DNA of 64,000 nt from positions 168,066 to 232,065 of the forward strand of contig NZ_MUHF01000001.1 in NCBI RefSeq assembly GCF_002217435.1. Reading direction: 5' to 3'. The notes beneath the pieces are model-generated. The model had not been told where the DNA came from and made no database searches. It was given only the letters and a program-made list of their open reading frames with translations. The position numbers and the translations under genes were made by a program. This stretch comes from Flavobacterium reichenbachii (GTDB lineage: Bacteria; Bacteroidota; Bacteroidia; Flavobacteriales; Flavobacteriaceae). Numbering within the stretch: the stretch's first letter is position 1; every line of letters starts with the position of its first letter. This document shows, in pieces, positions 29,268-36,924 of the stretch.

Positions 29268-29942
29268 TTGTCTTATATCCTAAATATCGAAACGGCAACC
29301 AAAAACTGTTCGGTCTCCATTGCAAAAGATGGTGAAACTATTGCATGTAATGAAATTGCCGATGAAGGTTATTCTCATGCCGAAAAGCTTCATGTTTTTA
29401 TTGAGGAAGTAATTGCATCTGCAGGAATTACAGTTCAGGATTTAGCAGCGGTTGCTGTAAGTCAGGGACCAGGTTCTTATACGGGTTTGCGAATCGGAGT
29501 TTCGGCTGCAAAAGGATTATGTTTCGCATTAGATATTCCGTTAATAGCTGTTGATACTTTAAAAACATTAGCATCGCAGGCTAACGTTTCAAGCGGAAAA
29601 ATTATACCAATGCTGGACGCCAGAAGAATGGAGGTATACAGTGAAGTTTTTAATGCCAATTTAGAAACTGAAAGATCTATTAAAGCAGAAATAATTGACG
29701 AAAATTCTTTTTCTGAATATACAGAAACTGTTTATTTTGTGGGTGATTGTGCAGAAAAAAGTAAACCTGTTTTAACCGCTTCCAACTTTGTATTTTTAGA
29801 AGAAATAAAATATCCTTCTGCAAAAGCAATGAGTAAAATCAGTTATGATAAATACCAAAAAAGCGACACTGTAGATGTCGCTTATTTTGAACCTTATTAT
29901 TTGAAAGATTTTATGATTATTCCTCCTTCAAAAAAACAGTAA
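29268..29942 (+). CDS. tsaB: tRNA threonylcarbamoyladenosine biosynthesis protein TsaB
   Basis: A 224-residue ASKHA-fold protein that acts as scaffold for TsaD and TsaE in making t6A37 of ANN-reading tRNAs. The N-terminal ILNIETATKNCSVSIAKDG, the central SQGPGSYTGLRIGVSAAKGL and ALDIPLIAVDTLKTLA are hallmark segments. Translation appears to start at a TTG (L-S-Y-I-L-N), because no ATG or GTG lies before the conserved first strand. It is convergent with the mscS gene, 9 bases apart. Confidence 0.92.
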   Translation: MSYILNIETATKNCSVSIAKDGETIACNEIADEGYSHAEKLHVFIEEVIASAGITVQDLAAVAVSQGPGSYTGLRIGVSAAKGLCFALDIPLIAVDTLKTLASQANVSSGKIIPMLDARRMEVYSEVFNANLETERSIKAEIIDENSFSEYTETVYFVGDCAEKSKPVLTASNFVFLEEIKYPSAKAMSKISYDKYQKSDTVDVAYFEPYYLKDFMIIPPSKKQ

Positions 29943-29951
29943 ACAATTTTA

Positions 29952-30764
29952 TTATTTTTGAATTGTATAAGGCTGTGTATCTATTCCAGCTTCGTCTAAT
30001 GCAATTTTACAATTCTCTAATGTCTCAGAGAAAACAGCTCCATAATTGGCATTTTTTGCCCACGGACGCACCGCAAAATCTACAGAAGCTGCCGAAAGAT
30101 TTTTTACAAAAACTTCTGCAGCAGGGTTTTTAAGTACTTTTGGGTTTTTATTTAAAACATCCAAAAGAACTTCTTTTGCTTTTTTGATATCAGAATCATA
30201 AGAAACAGAAAAAGTAAGATCAGCTCTTCTTTCTCCCTGCATCGAATAATTGATGATCGTTCCGTTAGATAAAGCTCCGTTTGGTACAAAAACAGTCTGA
30301 TTGTTTCCAGTCAGCATTTTAGTTACAAAAATCTGAATTTCCAAAACGGTTGCAATAACTCCCTGCGCTTCAATTGTGTCGCCTACTTTAAAAGGTTTAA
30401 AGACAATAATAAGCATACCGCCTGCAAAATTAGAAAGAGAACCTTGCAGCGACAGACCAACAGCAAGACCCATTGCTCCTAAAATGGCAACAAAAGAAGA
30501 AGTCTCGATTCCGAGTTTTGAAATAAAAGATACAAACAATAAAATCCTTAAAGCCCATAATAAAATATCGGCCAGAAATTTTGTTAAAGTAGGATCTAGA
30601 TTCCTCTTGACCATTATTTTTCTAATAATTCTGTTTATTAATCGTATGGCATATAAACCAACAAATAAAATTAGAAAAGCCGAAATTAATTTTGGAGAAT
30701 AATCTATTAATATGTTAATAAATCTAGAAGCGTAATTGCTGAATTGTTCTGGGTTGATGTCCAT
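29952..30764 (-). CDS. mscS: Small-conductance mechanosensitive channel MscS
   Basis: A 270-residue membrane channel that opens on membrane tension to release solutes in osmotic downshock. Three helices (about 18-42, 60-85, 87-115) lead into the pore helix AILGAMGLAVGLSLQGSLSN, followed by the cytoplasmic beta and alpha-beta cage domain (PFKVGDTIE; FVPNGALSNGTIINYS). I chose the ATG at 30764 (MDINPEQF) because an in-frame TTG at 30815 overlaps the promoter box. A terminator-like hairpin lies between the promoter and this start. Confidence 0.93.
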   Translation of the reverse strand: MDINPEQFSNYASRFINILIDYSPKLISAFLILFVGLYAIRLINRIIRKIMVKRNLDPTLTKFLADILLWALRILLFVSFISKLGIETSSFVAILGAMGLAVGLSLQGSLSNFAGGMLIIVFKPFKVGDTIEAQGVIATVLEIQIFVTKMLTGNNQTVFVPNGALSNGTIINYSMQGERRADLTFSVSYDSDIKKAKEVLLDVLNKNPKVLKNPAAEVFVKNLSAASVDFAVRPWAKNANYGAVFSETLENCKIALDEAGIDTQPYTIQK

Positions 30765-30773
30765 TTTTTTTAT

Positions 30774-30799
30774 AAAAAAAACCTTCTCAATTGAGAAGG
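30774..30799 (-). terminator. Terminator-like palindrome in the mscS leader
   Basis: An 18-base perfect palindrome CCTTCTCAATTGAGAAGG (30782-30799) followed on the minus strand by eight T (30781-30774). It lies downstream of the upstream minus-strand gene and of the mscS -7 box, and 17 bases before the mscS ATG. It could end the upstream transcript, attenuate mscS, or both. Confidence 0.75.
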
Positions 30800-30812
30800 C
30801 ATATTGATGATG

Positions 30813-30820
30813 CAAATATA
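30813..30820 (-). promoter_or_regulatory. -7 promoter box for mscS
   Basis: On the minus strand TATATTTG (followed by C) matches TAnnTTTG; it is 49 bases before the mscS ATG. No -33 TTG was found at normal spacing. Confidence 0.5.
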
Positions 30821-30856
30821 AAAATATTTTATTCTTTAAAAAGAAAGAGTTTGTTA

Positions 30857-31144
30857 TTATTTGTCAGAATCTTCGTTGATTTCTGCAACGGAATCTTCGC
30901 TGGTATCAAATACAGTTTCAGTAACTAAACGTTCCTCTGTAATTTCTGAAGCCGCCTCTTTTACAGAATCGATAATATCATTTATCGAATCCGATACCTT
31001 TTCTGCGTATTCCACCGCTGTATCTAATATTGGCTCTGCTGCTTCTTTAACTTTTTCTATCGTACTTTCAGCTTGTTCAGAAAATTCAGCAGTAGTTTCT
31101 TTGGCTCTGCCAAATAAATTTGTGAAAAATGATGATAATCCCAT
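30857..31144 (-). CDS. Small acidic amphipathic-helix protein
   Basis: A 95-residue protein with a short hydrophobic start (MGLSSFFTNLFGRAKET) and a long heptad-like helix of alternating Ala/Val and Glu/Lys, ending in an acidic tail (EINEDSDK). The pattern is similar to YtxH or apolipoprotein-like amphipathic helices, but I do not assign a family. It lies between nfu and mscS on the same strand; strong hairpins bound it on both sides, so it may form its own transcript. Confidence 0.65.
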   Translation of the reverse strand: MGLSSFFTNLFGRAKETTAEFSEQAESTIEKVKEAAEPILDTAVEYAEKVSDSINDIIDSVKEAASEITEERLVTETVFDTSEDSVAEINEDSDK

Positions 31145-31235
31145 AGTTTTAATTGGTTAGTTTAGAGTACAATATTAACTATTTTTATAAGATTTCAATG
31201 TTTTTGTTAAAATAATTATTATAGTTAAGATATAA

Positions 31236-31267
31236 AAAATTAGCGCCTCGTTGGAGGCGCTAATTTT
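31236..31267 (-). terminator. Strong hairpin terminator after nfu
   Basis: A 14-pair stem (core GCGCCTC/GAGGCGC) with loop GTTG, flanked by A-rich and T-rich ends, directly downstream of the nfu stop on the minus strand. Confidence 0.85.
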
Positions 31268-31285
31268 ATTTAATAATTTGTTTTT

Positions 31286-32185
31286 TTATGCATTTACAGC
31301 TTCAACTTTAATAGCTTCATCATTCAGCATGCTTTTCAGCATATTTTCGATACCGCTTTTTAAAGTAAAAGTAGAAGAAGGACATCCGCTGCAGGCGCCT
31401 TGCAAGATTACTTTTACTGTTTTGTCTTCTTCGTTATAAGAATCAAATGCAATATTACCGCCATCTGCTGCAACTGCTGGTTTAACATATTCTTCTAATA
31501 TGTTGATTATTTGTTGTGACGTAACATCAAGCTTGTCAAATGCTTCATCTTTGGTTACATCATTTTTAGCTGTAGTCTGAATTAGACTTTCGTCTAAAAC
31601 AGTTCCGCCGTTTTCAATAAATTGCTTGATAAACGTTCTTACTTCAAGTGTAATTTCAGACCAGTCGTTGATATCATATTTTGTTACCGAAATATAATTT
31701 TCGTCTATGAAAACCTCTTTAACATATGGAAATTTGAATAATTCCTGTGCCAGTGGAGAAGAAGCAGTCTGATCTATATTTTTATATTCTACAGCATTTT
31801 TGGTTAACATTCTGCTTACCACAAACTTTAGGGCAGACGGGTTAGGTGTTGTTTCTCCATATACTGTAATAGGCTGTTTTTTAGTCTGAGTTTCATCAAT
31901 CTTGATGATTACACCCCCTTTGTCTACAAACGCAGCTATTTGTTCTGCTACAGCGTCTTGTACATCACTCCATTCTACAATACTATATCGTTCTACAGCA
32001 ATAAAATTGCCCGATATATAAACTGTTTTTACAAACGGAAGGTAAAATAACTGCTGTGCTAAAGGGGAAGATTGTGCTTCGTCTATATTTTTAAACTCAA
32101 AGTTTTGATTCTGTGTAATAAAGTCTTCAAATTCGAATTTTATAATGGTCGGATTTTGAGTTTCTTTTATCGTGATTTTTGCCAT
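31286..32185 (-). CDS. Nfu/NifU-type Fe-S scaffold with duplicated N-terminal domain
   Basis: A 299-residue iron-sulfur cluster carrier. The C-terminal NifU domain (about 215-295) carries the cluster-binding GACSGCPSSTFT motif. Ahead of it are two copies of the Nfu N-terminal domain (about 5-95 and 105-195); compare SSPLAQQLFYLPFVKTVYIS with SSPLAQELFKFPYVKEVFID, and IVEWSDVQDAV with INDWSEITLEV. The duplication is visible in the sequence. It probably delivers Fe-S clusters to apoproteins. It has its own -7 box and terminator, so it is monocistronic. Confidence 0.9.
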   Translation of the reverse strand: MAKITIKETQNPTIIKFEFEDFITQNQNFEFKNIDEAQSSPLAQQLFYLPFVKTVYISGNFIAVERYSIVEWSDVQDAVAEQIAAFVDKGGVIIKIDETQTKKQPITVYGETTPNPSALKFVVSRMLTKNAVEYKNIDQTASSPLAQELFKFPYVKEVFIDENYISVTKYDINDWSEITLEVRTFIKQFIENGGTVLDESLIQTTAKNDVTKDEAFDKLDVTSQQIINILEEYVKPAVAADGGNIAFDSYNEEDKTVKVILQGACSGCPSSTFTLKSGIENMLKSMLNDEAIKVEAVNA

Positions 32186-32201
32186 GGTAGTATATTTTTT
32201 G

Positions 32202-32209
32202 CAAATTTA
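32202..32209 (-). promoter_or_regulatory. -7 promoter box for the nfu-type gene
   Basis: On the minus strand TAAATTTG matches TAnnTTTG and lies 16 bases before the ATG at 32185. No TTG at the standard spacing was seen. Confidence 0.5.
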
Positions 32210-32330
32210 ATAAAGTTATTTTCTACTAATACCTATATTTGATTTTTTAATGAAATAATTAAGACTCTTCTCCAATAAATCGTGTTAAATTATTAGAGTT
32301 TAAAATTGTTTTTAAACAAAACTATTTTTT

Positions 32331-33320
32331 ATGAAACTTAAAACCAGAGTTTTATTTATATTTTTACTTACCTCTTTTTATACATATGCTCAAGAAGGAA
32401 TTCCGGTTTATTCTGATTATTTGTCAGATAATTACTATTTAATACATCCTTCTATGGCTGGAGCGGCAAATTGCGCAAAAATAAGACTGACTGCGAGAAA
32501 GCAATGGTTTGGCCAGGATGATGCACCCTCATTGCAGACTTTAAGCTTTAATGGAAGAATAGGAGAACGATCTGGTGCCGGAATTATTGTTTTTAATGAC
32601 AAAAACGGATATCATTCACAAAAAGGAATGAAGCTTACTTACGCGCATCATATTATGTTTTCCAGAGATGAAGTAGATTTGAATCAGCTTTCATTTGGTA
32701 TTAGCGGCGGATTGATTCAGAATCAATTAGATGAAACTAAATTCGGAACGACGTTTGATCCTTTAGTTTTCGGTTCAATTCAAAAAGATTCTTATTTTAA
32801 TATAGATGTTGGAGCTTCTTATAACTTTCTGGATTTTTATGCTCATGCTACTGTGCAGGGCTTGATTGAAACCAGAAGAGAATTGTACACTGATTACGAA
32901 AGTGACAATTTGAGAAAATTTTTATTAAGTGCCGGGTATGTTTTTGGCAAAAGTGAAAGTATTACTTGGGAGCCTTCTATTTTATTTCAAATATTTGATA
33001 AAACAAAAGAAAAATCTATTGATTTAAACTTGAAAGCCTACAAAAATTTAGACTTTGGAAGTTTATGGGCCGCATTATCCTACAGAAGAAGTTTTGATGG
33101 TGCTCAATATAGCACAGGAAGTGGAGTAGCTGCTCAAAAACTTCAATATTTTACACCAATAGTTGGGGTAAATGTTAAGAATTTTATGTTTGCTTATACG
33201 TATTCTCACGTTACCGGCGATGTAAAGTTTGATACTGGAGGTTATCATCAAATTACGTTAGGAATTAATTTATTTTGTAAAAAAGAACGTTACAATTGTA
33301 ATTGTCCGGCAATTAACTAA
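32331..33320 (+). CDS. PorP/SprF-family type IX secretion outer-membrane protein
   Basis: A 329-residue outer-membrane barrel with signal peptide (residues 1-20, cleavage after TYAQ). The start of the mature part (PVYSDYLSDNYYLIHPSMAG) and the line NGRIGERSGAGIIVFNDKNG are hallmarks of the PorP/SprF family, which supports secretion or attachment of proteins with type B type IX sorting domains. It ends with a four-cysteine tail (CKKERYNCNCPAIN). Most family members lie beside a giant adhesin gene; here no secreted partner is adjacent. It is 9 bases before the carbonic anhydrase-like gene. Confidence 0.88.
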   Translation: MKLKTRVLFIFLLTSFYTYAQEGIPVYSDYLSDNYYLIHPSMAGAANCAKIRLTARKQWFGQDDAPSLQTLSFNGRIGERSGAGIIVFNDKNGYHSQKGMKLTYAHHIMFSRDEVDLNQLSFGISGGLIQNQLDETKFGTTFDPLVFGSIQKDSYFNIDVGASYNFLDFYAHATVQGLIETRRELYTDYESDNLRKFLLSAGYVFGKSESITWEPSILFQIFDKTKEKSIDLNLKAYKNLDFGSLWAALSYRRSFDGAQYSTGSGVAAQKLQYFTPIVGVNVKNFMFAYTYSHVTGDVKFDTGGYHQITLGINLFCKKERYNCNCPAIN

Positions 33321-33329
33321 ACTTTTATT

Positions 33330-33848
33330 ATGCTGATAAAATCTGTAAATGGCAAATCGCCAATAATTCCTCAGGATTGTTATGTGGCCGAAAATGCAAC
33401 TATTGTTGGAGACGTTACTTTTGGTGATTCTTGCAGTGTTTGGTTTAATGCTGTGATTCGAGGAGATGTTCACTTTATTAAAATAGGAAATAAAGTTAAC
33501 ATTCAGGATGGAGCAATTATTCATTGTACGTATCAAAAACACCCGACAATTATCGGTAATAATGTTTCTATAGGACATAATGCTATTGTTCACGGTTGTA
33601 CGATTCATGATAATGTGCTGATCGGAATGGGAGCAATTGTAATGGATAATTGTATAATAGAAAGTAATTCGATTATTGCAGCCGGTGCAGTTGTGACTCA
33701 AAATACTACTGTTCCTTCAGGAACTATTTATGCAGGCGTTCCTGCCAAAAAAGTTAAAGACATTGATCAATCTGATTTTGCAGGAGAAATCGAGCGTATT
33801 TCAAACAATTACGTTATGTATTCCGGCTGGTTTAAAAACGAAGAATAA
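33330..33848 (+). CDS. Gamma carbonic anhydrase-family protein
   Basis: A 172-residue left-handed beta-helix protein built of hexapeptide repeats, followed by a C-terminal helix. The three probable zinc histidines lie in IIHCTYQKHPTIIG and SIGHNAIVHGCTI. The family (gamma-CA/YrdA) includes true carbonic anhydrases and proteins of other function, and activity cannot be settled from sequence. It starts 9 bases after the PorP/SprF gene and is followed by a hairpin repeat. Confidence 0.9.
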   Translation: MLIKSVNGKSPIIPQDCYVAENATIVGDVTFGDSCSVWFNAVIRGDVHFIKIGNKVNIQDGAIIHCTYQKHPTIIGNNVSIGHNAIVHGCTIHDNVLIGMGAIVMDNCIIESNSIIAAGAVVTQNTTVPSGTIYAGVPAKKVKDIDQSDFAGEIERISNNYVMYSGWFKNEE

Positions 33849-33872
33849 AATTATAAATTCTGAAAATTATAA

Positions 33873-33916
33873 AATTCCAAATCCCAATGTTCTAAGAGCT
33901 TGGAATTTGGAATTTT
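33873..33916. repeat. Inverted repeat with 7-base period, terminator-like
   Basis: Arms 33873-33888 and 33901-33916 (unit close to TTTGGAA) pair with one mismatch across a 12-base loop, followed by a T run and another TTTGGAA-like unit at 33921-33927. It lies between convergent genes and could end both transcripts. It belongs to the class of 7-8-base-period intergenic repeats seen elsewhere in the window. Confidence 0.75.
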
Positions 33917-33936
33917 TTATTTGGAATTTAAAAACG

Positions 33937-34653
33937 TTATAAGTTGATTTTTTCGAAAAAAGTGTTTTTGTAACTTTCACTAATCGGGATTCTTTTATCA
34001 CTAATCAAAACTTTATTTTTCTGAATAGATTTTACGTGCTTTATATTGATAATATAAGACCTGTGAATTCTTGAAAAACCTTTGCTCGAAAGCAGATTTT
34101 CTAATTTAATTAAACTGATTAAGGTTAAAGTAAATTTATTATCTGTAGTGTAAATTTTAACGTAATCTTTTAAGCCTTCAATGAAAAGGATGTCTGCAAA
34201 ATTCATTTTTACATTTTCATATTCTGCTCTTACAAACATAAAATCCTGCTCGATTTCTGGAACAGTAGTATTCTCAGAAATAGCCTGAACTGATGCGGTT
34301 GGACTTAAAAGCTGCTGTGCCCTTACCACCGATTTTAAGAAACGATGAAACGGAATAGGTTTTACCAAATAATCGACAGCGCCAAGATTAAATCCTTCGA
34401 CAGCATAATCTGAATAAGCAGTCGTAAAAATTACTAAAGGTTTTTTTTCGATGGTGTTTAAAAAATCAATTCCAGAAAAATGAGGCATCTGGATATCCAG
34501 AAAAATTAAATCGATACTATTTTGATTAATAAAAGAAACAGCATCAATTGCATTATTAAAAGTGCTTACTAATTCCAGCGATTCTATCTTACGGACAAAG
34601 TCTTCTAATAGTTCAACTGCTAAAGGCTCATCATCAATAATTACACACTTCAT
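33937..34653 (-). CDS. LytTR-family response regulator
   Basis: A 238-residue regulator. The receiver domain (about 1-115) has the acidic pair IIDDEP, the phospho-acceptor Asp near residue 53 in IFLDIQMPHFSG, and the conserved lysine in DYLVKPI. The C-terminal LytTR DNA-binding domain (about 140-238) includes IEGLKDYVKIYT and FSRIHRSYIINIKHV. It is the likely partner of the LytS-like kinase two genes upstream and is transcribed in the same direction, with the intradiol-dioxygenase-like gene between them. Its targets are unknown; the neighbouring lipoprotein and barrel genes are candidates. Confidence 0.92.
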   Translation of the reverse strand: MKCVIIDDEPLAVELLEDFVRKIESLELVSTFNNAIDAVSFINQNSIDLIFLDIQMPHFSGIDFLNTIEKKPLVIFTTAYSDYAVEGFNLGAVDYLVKPIPFHRFLKSVVRAQQLLSPTASVQAISENTTVPEIEQDFMFVRAEYENVKMNFADILFIEGLKDYVKIYTTDNKFTLTLISLIKLENLLSSKGFSRIHRSYIINIKHVKSIQKNKVLISDKRIPISESYKNTFFEKINL

Positions 34654-34755
34654 CTTTTGGGTATTTAATTTTTAATTTGTTTCTGGCAGTCAAAAGTAGT
34701 TTTAAACCAGTAATTTAAGTTTTAAAATTATCATAAAATACTGGTTTGTCCAAAA

Positions 34756-35463
34756 TTAAGCATTTACGATAATTGTTTTGCTTAATGTATAACCATCTGT
34801 CAGATTACCAGTTATCGTGGCTAATTCATCTGATAAACTATCTGAAAAAACATTGTCTCTTGTGTTTGCAGTATCTGCCTGACCGTGCGCAGCATAATTG
34901 ATGCTTGCATATACCGTACTTGAAACTGGTTCTGGAAAAGCAATTTGTGTAACCAATAAGGAGTTACCACTGGCACTCAAAACTTCTACATGTATATGTG
35001 GCGCTCTTCCTTGATACCATCCTGGGTAAATTGAAATATAGGAAACTTCACCTTTAGTATTTGAAGTTTGTCTTCCTCTTAAAAAGTGAACGGTTGTATA
35101 ATCTGCTTGCTGCATAGATGTACCGCCATATTCAGAATAATTTCCATCTTTATCGCAATGCCATACATCAACTAAAACTCCAGATAAAGGTTCGCAGTTA
35201 TTATTTTTATTTTCAATAGTTAAATTAATAAGCAGTGCAACTCCAACCCGGTCTGACTTTATATTTTCTAAAACCAGCTGGCTTGGTGTTTTAATAGGGA
35301 AGGGACCTTTGGTTTCTGATGGAGAAACCGTGCAGCTTCCGTCTCCAGAATTTGTTTCTGAATCATCATGATCATTTTTTGAGCATGATTCTAATAGTGT
35401 TGAAGCTGTTGCTAATGATGCAATTCCGAAAATACTATTTCTGATGAATTTTTTTCTGTCCAT
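34756..35463 (-). CDS. Intradiol ring-cleavage dioxygenase-like lipoprotein
   Basis: A 235-residue protein related to protocatechuate 3,4-dioxygenases. The two-Tyr, two-His ferric site is visible in VDVWHCDKDGNYSEYGG and ISIYPGWYQGRAPHIHVEV. Residues 1-27 form a lipoprotein signal (SFGIASLATASTLLESC-like, lipid cysteine at about 27) followed by an Asp-rich stretch (KNDHDDSE). Such exported dioxygenase-like proteins are of uncertain substrate. It lies between the kinase and regulator genes, 12 bases after the kinase, so it is probably controlled with them. Confidence 0.85.
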   Translation of the reverse strand: MDRKKFIRNSIFGIASLATASTLLESCSKNDHDDSETNSGDGSCTVSPSETKGPFPIKTPSQLVLENIKSDRVGVALLINLTIENKNNNCEPLSGVLVDVWHCDKDGNYSEYGGTSMQQADYTTVHFLRGRQTSNTKGEVSYISIYPGWYQGRAPHIHVEVLSASGNSLLVTQIAFPEPVSSTVYASINYAAHGQADTANTRDNVFSDSLSDELATITGNLTDGYTLSKTIIVNA

Positions 35464-35475
35464 AATCAGTGAGTT

Positions 35476-36585
35476 TTAATTTATATCGGTTTGAATTTCA
35501 TCTAACTTTAAATTCAAATGGACACGGTAAAAACCATTGTCTTGTGTAATGGTGAGTTCGTGCGCATTTGGATAAAGTAAATCCAGTCTGCTTTGAATAT
35601 TTACTAGTCCAATTCCTGAATTTTCTGGGTCTTTTACATAATTTTCAATCGTATTTTCAATCCAAAAATCAAGATTGTTGTCTGAGATGAAAATTTTGAT
35701 TTTTACATGAGCCGCGCCTTTATAATCTGTTCCATATTTAAAAGCATTTTCTACAAATGAAATAAGCAATAAGGGTTCTATAAACTTGTTTCTGGTGTCT
35801 CCATGAACATTTATAAAGATATCTTCGATGTTATTGAGTCTCAGTTTTTGTAATTCAATATAGTTCTGAATGTAATTGACTTCTTTTTCTAAAGCCACCG
35901 TTTTGTTATCTGTTTCATACAGCATATACCGCATGAGTTCAGATAACGTCACGATGGCATCAGGGACCAAATCAGATTTCTTATGAGCCAGAGAATAAAT
36001 ACTGTTTAGAGAATTAAATAAAAAATGCGGATTGGTCTGTTTACGCAGATAAATTAATTCTGTATTAGTTCTGTGGGTTTCTGCAATTAATTTGTTTTGC
36101 TGGTTGTTATAAAACTCTGTAAGTGTTCTAATAATCGCACTTATAGTAATAACCAGAATGTAAAAAAACGAAGGTGCGAGCTTAAAAAAAAGCGGTTGTC
36201 TCATTTCAATTCCTTCGTGTCTTCCTCTCGGAAAAAAACGACCATCAGGAGGCATCATTCTGTGAGGGATCATGTTTCCTGGTCGTAAATGTCTGAATTC
36301 AGGCATAAAATAATTTACCCTGATAATCATAAACACAGCGATAAGGGCAAAAACAAAAATAAAATAGAGCCAGTATTTCTTCTGCAAAAGAAGAATTGGA
36401 ACCAAATAAAAATAGTTCAGATAAAATAAAACGATTCCTGTAAACCATTGTGCGTAAAAGTCATTATTAATGCTAAACGGACTTTCGTAAAATTGAATTA
36501 AAGAAGTCAAAATAAAAAAAATCCATATTGCACAATGAAACAAAATTTTATTTAAGCCGGTATTTTTGATGGTATCTATTTCCAT
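35476..36585 (-). CDS. LytS/YehU-type sensor histidine kinase
   Basis: A 369-residue inner-membrane kinase. The N-terminal half has about four helices (15-35, 45-65, 72-90, 135-160) with no large sensor domain and a Met/Arg/Pro-rich loop (RPGNMIPHRMMPPDGRFF) between the third and fourth. The phospho-acceptor His lies in KQTNPHFLFNSLNSIYS, and the ATP-binding part has LLISFVENAFKYG and ENSGIGLVNIQSRL. This class acts with LytTR regulators. Its start directly abuts the stop of the DUF4907-like gene, showing one transcript. Confidence 0.92.
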   Translation of the reverse strand: MEIDTIKNTGLNKILFHCAIWIFFILTSLIQFYESPFSINNDFYAQWFTGIVLFYLNYFYLVPILLLQKKYWLYFIFVFALIAVFMIIRVNYFMPEFRHLRPGNMIPHRMMPPDGRFFPRGRHEGIEMRQPLFFKLAPSFFYILVITISAIIRTLTEFYNNQQNKLIAETHRTNTELIYLRKQTNPHFLFNSLNSIYSLAHKKSDLVPDAIVTLSELMRYMLYETDNKTVALEKEVNYIQNYIELQKLRLNNIEDIFINVHGDTRNKFIEPLLLISFVENAFKYGTDYKGAAHVKIKIFISDNNLDFWIENTIENYVKDPENSGIGLVNIQSRLDLLYPNAHELTITQDNGFYRVHLNLKLDEIQTDIN

Positions 36586-36924
36586 TTAGAATTTTATTTT
36601 TAATAAAATTAAATCTTTTTTGGTTACCGTTGGCGATATGTTTTGATTGAGTTTATTTACTACCAAATCTGCGACTTTAAGCGCATCATCTTCTGTCGAG
36701 AAACTTTTATTATCATTGATTACAGGAATAATAGACTGCTTTATTAAAATCTTATTCTTGTAAGCAATAGTATAACCCCATCCTGACTGAGTTTTAAATG
36801 TTTCTGCTTTTAACGCCTGTTTTCTTGCGCAGCTGGCAAACATTAAAAGTAATAGTAAAAACACTAAATTCTTCTGGATTGTGCTCCAGAAGAATTGTTT
36901 ATTAGTATTAATTATCGTCGTCAT
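36586..36924 (-). CDS. DUF4907-like lipoprotein
   Basis: A 112-residue protein with an N-terminal hydrophobic lipoprotein signal ending MFASC (lipid cysteine about residue 32). The mature part SGWGYTIAYKNKILIKQSI and the helix DALKVADLVVNKL match the DUF4907 family as I know it; the function is unknown. It overlaps the kelch gene by 17 bases and abuts the kinase gene. Confidence 0.7.
   Translation of the reverse strand: MTTIINTNKQFFWSTIQKNLVFLLLLLMFASCARKQALKAETFKTQSGWGYTIAYKNKILIKQSIIPVINDNKSFSTEDDALKVADLVVNKLNQNISPTVTKKDLILLKIKF

Noticed and set aside
30861..31160. 99-residue plus-strand frame opposite the small acidic protein
   Set aside because: The minus-strand product has an amphipathic-helix pattern and lies between terminators on its own strand; the plus frame is a mirror of Ser-rich codons.
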